From assembly GCA_937901895.1 (NCBI GenBank), contig CALGTD010000137.1, positions 62,001 to 126,000 of the forward strand: a DNA stretch of 64,000 nt, read 5' to 3'. The notes beneath the pieces were generated by a model. That model saw nothing but the letters and a program-made list of their open reading frames with translations, made no database searches and was not told the origin of the DNA. A program made the position numbers and the translations under genes. Origin of the DNA: an uncultured Spartobacteria bacterium (lineage in GTDB: Bacteria; Verrucomicrobiota; Verrucomicrobiia; Chthoniobacterales; JAATET01). How positions within the stretch are numbered: position 1 is the first letter of the stretch; each line of letters starts with the position of its first letter. Of the stretch, positions 61,587-64,000 are shown piece after piece.

Positions 61587-63989
61587 ATGTCTTCAGGCTT
61601 CTACGCACATTCCGATCCCGCTCACCCCGACCCGGCGGAAGCAAGCCGGTATTGGGAGCCATTGTTCAGCCCGGAGTGCCCGGCTCTGAGCGGGCAGCAT
61701 TGCGCTGCGTGTGAAACCTTGGAGCGAATGCACGGGCATCTGAACAAGGTGGCATGGTGGACGGCCAAATTCGCGGCAGAGATTTATCCGGATGGTTCCG
61801 ACCGTGAGGCGGCACGACGGTGGGGTCATCTCGCTGGGCTCTGGCATGACCTCGGGAAGTTTTCCGAAAGGTGGCAGGCTTATCTTCGGACCAAGGCCGA
61901 CATCCATTCCGATGAAGTGATCGGTCGAATGGACCATTCGACGGCGGGAGCCAACTACGCAGCGTCGAGATCGGTTTACGGACAACTAATGGCTTACGCG
62001 ATTGCCGGTCATCATGCCGGACTAGCGGATGGAACAAGATTGCGCGCGCGATTAACGCAATACTCCACTCTTGCAGAAGTCATTTCACCTGCGCGAGCTG
62101 CAGGACTCCCTCTGGATCTGGAAATTCCCGCACCGCCCTTTCAAAAGCGAACCACTCCCAAGGAAAACGCCTTCGGATTTGGCTCGTTTGTCCGGCTGTT
62201 GTTTTCGTGCCTAGTAGATGCCGATTTTCTCGCGACGGAGTCCTTTATGGAGCCGACGCGGGGCGCACAACGTCCTCTCTGGCCCGCCGACTTGCTCTCT
62301 AAAATGAATGCTGTCCTCCATCGGCATATCGATAAGAAGCAAGCCAGCGCGCCGGATACATTGGTGAATCGGCAGCGGAAATTGGTTCGCGAAGCCTGCT
62401 TGGAAAAGGCCGCGCTGCCCCCGGGATTTTTTTCCCTCACGGTTCCCACCGGCGGCGGAAAGACGCTCGCGTCGCTCTCTTTTGCGCTCGAGCACGCATT
62501 GAAGCACGGCCTCCGACAGATCGTCTATGTCATCCCCTTCACATCGATCATCGAACAAAACGCTGGGGAATTTCGCTCCGTATTCGAAGAGCTTGCGAAG
62601 GAACTCGATCGGGATGTCGTGGTTGAACATCACTCGAATCTCGACCCGGATCGCGAGACGACCGCCAACCGTCTTGGCGCGGAAAACTGGGATGCGCCGC
62701 TGGTCGTCACCACCAGCGTTCAGTTTTTCGAATCTCTGTATGCCGCGCGCACCTCACGATGCCGAAAGCTGCATCGGCTGGCACGAGCCGTAGTCATTTT
62801 CGATGAAGCTCAGGCACTCCCCGTGTCGTTGCTCGCGCCATGCCTTGCGACAATGAAGTCCCTCGTCCGGGATTTCGGTTCCACGCTCGTCCTTTGCACT
62901 GCCACGCAGCCGGCGCTCAAGCACCGAAAGAACTTCGAGATCGGATTGGACGCGGATGAAGTGCGGGAAATCATTACGGATCCGCGGGAGCTTTTCCTGT
63001 CGCTACGCCGAACGCGCGTGGAGCCACTCGGAACCATGCCCGACGAGGCTCTGGTCACTCATTTTCAAGCGCAGCAGGCGGACACCGCCCTTTTCATCGT
63101 GAACCTCCGCCGACACGCTCGTGCGCTCTTCGAGCGCCTGAGTCACCTCCCCGGCACGTTCCATCTGTCGGCGCAGATGTGCCCCGAACACCGCAGTCGT
63201 GTGCTGGAAGAAATCCGAAAGAGACTCGACGAAAATCTTCCCGTCGTGCTGGTGGCCACCCGCGTGATAGAGGCTGGCGTCGACATTAGTTTCCCCTTGG
63301 TTTACCGGGCGGAAGGAGGCCTCGATTCCCTGGCCCAAGCCGCAGGACGCTGCAACCGCAACGGCGAAATGCGCGACGATACGGGCACCCCCGCTCTCGG
63401 GCGGGTCTTCGCATTCCGGTCGGCGGATTTCCCGCTTCCTCCCGTTTTGAAGGATATGCAGGAAGCGGCCAGCGCGGCTGGACAACTTGAAGAGAGACAC
63501 CGTGCCGATCTTCTTGGGCTGGCGGCCATCGAAGAATATTTTCAACTCCACTACTGGCAGCGTCGCGAACAAACGAACGGATGGGATCAGCCGCCGGGAA
63601 ACGCCCCGTCGATTCTCTCGAACTTCGAACTCGGCAGCTCCGGAGCGGAACTTTTTTACAGTCTCGGCTTCGCGTCTGCGGCGGAGGCGTTTCGCCTGAT
63701 CGACAGCCCGACGAAACCCGTGATCATCCCGTGGGGAGAGAAAGGCGAGACCCTATGGACACGCCTGCGCAGTGGAGAAATCGGCGGCTGGGCTCCGTCG
63801 CGAGCCGATTATCGCGTGGCGCAGCGACTGACGGTCCAGATCCCTATCGGCTCATGGGAAAAACTAAATCAACAAGGCCAGTTCCACCTCTTCGCCGAAG
63901 GAGCCCTCCCCATGCTCATCAACGCGAGGCTCTACGACGAGCGGATCGGCCTCGATACCGACAACCCCACTTTCGACGGAATCATCTAG
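61587..63989 (+). CDS. cas3: CRISPR-associated helicase/nuclease Cas3 (type I, HD domain N-terminal)
   Basis: Nuclease-helicase that degrades target DNA after Cascade binding. 800 residues. The HD domain (about 45-215) has His87-Asp88 in LWHDLGKFS, His117 in DHSTAGANYAA, His142-His143 in GHHAG and Asp211. The SF2 helicase has Walker A TVPTGGGKT (285-293), motif II DEAQ (406-409), motif III CTATQPAL and motif VI QAAGRCNRNG (584-593). HD-first order and the sequence style fit subtype I-C best, but no other cas gene is visible: the window ends 11 bases after the stop. No repeats are seen upstream. Confidence 0.95.
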   Translation: MSSGFYAHSDPAHPDPAEASRYWEPLFSPECPALSGQHCAACETLERMHGHLNKVAWWTAKFAAEIYPDGSDREAARRWGHLAGLWHDLGKFSERWQAYLRTKADIHSDEVIGRMDHSTAGANYAASRSVYGQLMAYAIAGHHAGLADGTRLRARLTQYSTLAEVISPARAAGLPLDLEIPAPPFQKRTTPKENAFGFGSFVRLLFSCLVDADFLATESFMEPTRGAQRPLWPADLLSKMNAVLHRHIDKKQASAPDTLVNRQRKLVREACLEKAALPPGFFSLTVPTGGGKTLASLSFALEHALKHGLRQIVYVIPFTSIIEQNAGEFRSVFEELAKELDRDVVVEHHSNLDPDRETTANRLGAENWDAPLVVTTSVQFFESLYAARTSRCRKLHRLARAVVIFDEAQALPVSLLAPCLATMKSLVRDFGSTLVLCTATQPALKHRKNFEIGLDADEVREIITDPRELFLSLRRTRVEPLGTMPDEALVTHFQAQQADTALFIVNLRRHARALFERLSHLPGTFHLSAQMCPEHRSRVLEEIRKRLDENLPVVLVATRVIEAGVDISFPLVYRAEGGLDSLAQAAGRCNRNGEMRDDTGTPALGRVFAFRSADFPLPPVLKDMQEAASAAGQLEERHRADLLGLAAIEEYFQLHYWQRREQTNGWDQPPGNAPSILSNFELGSSGAELFYSLGFASAAEAFRLIDSPTKPVIIPWGEKGETLWTRLRSGEIGGWAPSRADYRVAQRLTVQIPIGSWEKLNQQGQFHLFAEGALPMLINARLYDERIGLDTDNPTFDGII

Positions 63990-64000
63990 CCCAATTTTTA

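Noticed and set aside
61273..64000. CRISPR repeat array
   Set aside because: No regularly spaced direct repeats were seen; an array, if present, lies beyond the right edge of the window.

Overview
The window is a GC-rich, gene-dense bacterial chromosome segment with many 4-base ATGA overlaps between genes. Its gene content (YfhO-type and DUF2723 membrane proteins, a Lys/Ala-repeat histone-like protein, a MetP/MetS-like sodium symporter pair, a metal ABC transporter with DtxR-like tails) suggests a Verrucomicrobiota member. That assignment is an inference from gene style; no marker comparison could be run.

Layout. 1-6.4 kb: start of an unknown membrane or secreted protein, then tig-clpP-clpX, and two GT4 glycosyltransferases flanking trmB. 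6.5-12.6 kb: ECF sigma factor, NUDIX protein, a GspF/pseudopilin pair, an MBL hydrolase and a tail-specific protease. 12.7-14.3 kb: Pro-rich tail-anchored protein, thioredoxin, and a histone-like protein whose promoter carries two DnaA-box-like sequences. 14.3-22.3 kb (minus strand): coaC, gmk, yicC, a methyltransferase, pgeF, a TolC-like protein, marR, moeA and a frameshifted lipoprotein gene. 22.3-30 kb: small periplasmic protein, rlmH, rplM-rpsI, an FmdB-like protein, an MFS exporter and the operon prs-rplY-pth-rpsF-ssb-DoxX-like. 30-44.4 kb: gltB, radC, larC, a secreted C39-like protein, then speA-gcvT-gcvH-gcvP. 44.4-52 kb (minus): exbB-exbD-def followed by a YfhO-like/GT2 fusion and a DUF2723-TPR protein. 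52-60.5 kb: hemB, metF, the metal ABC operon, and an NSS symporter with its small subunit. 60.6-64 kb: initiator tRNA, a truncated integrase and a type I cas3 that runs almost to the window end.

Most of the window is housekeeping: protein quality control, translation, nucleotide, folate, glycine, heme and polyamine metabolism. Three parts stand out. (1) A metal ABC transporter in which both permeases end in DtxR/MntR-like domains, one also being fused to the ATPase. (2) A putative polyprenyl-phosphate-mannose synthase fused to a YfhO-like membrane domain, overlapping a DUF2723 (TMEM260-like) gene, which suggests a surface or protein O-glycosylation pathway. (3) A CRISPR-Cas region that appears to sit in an element integrated next to the initiator tRNA. 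Long open frames opposite gltB, speA, gcvP and clpX are coding shadows and are omitted.
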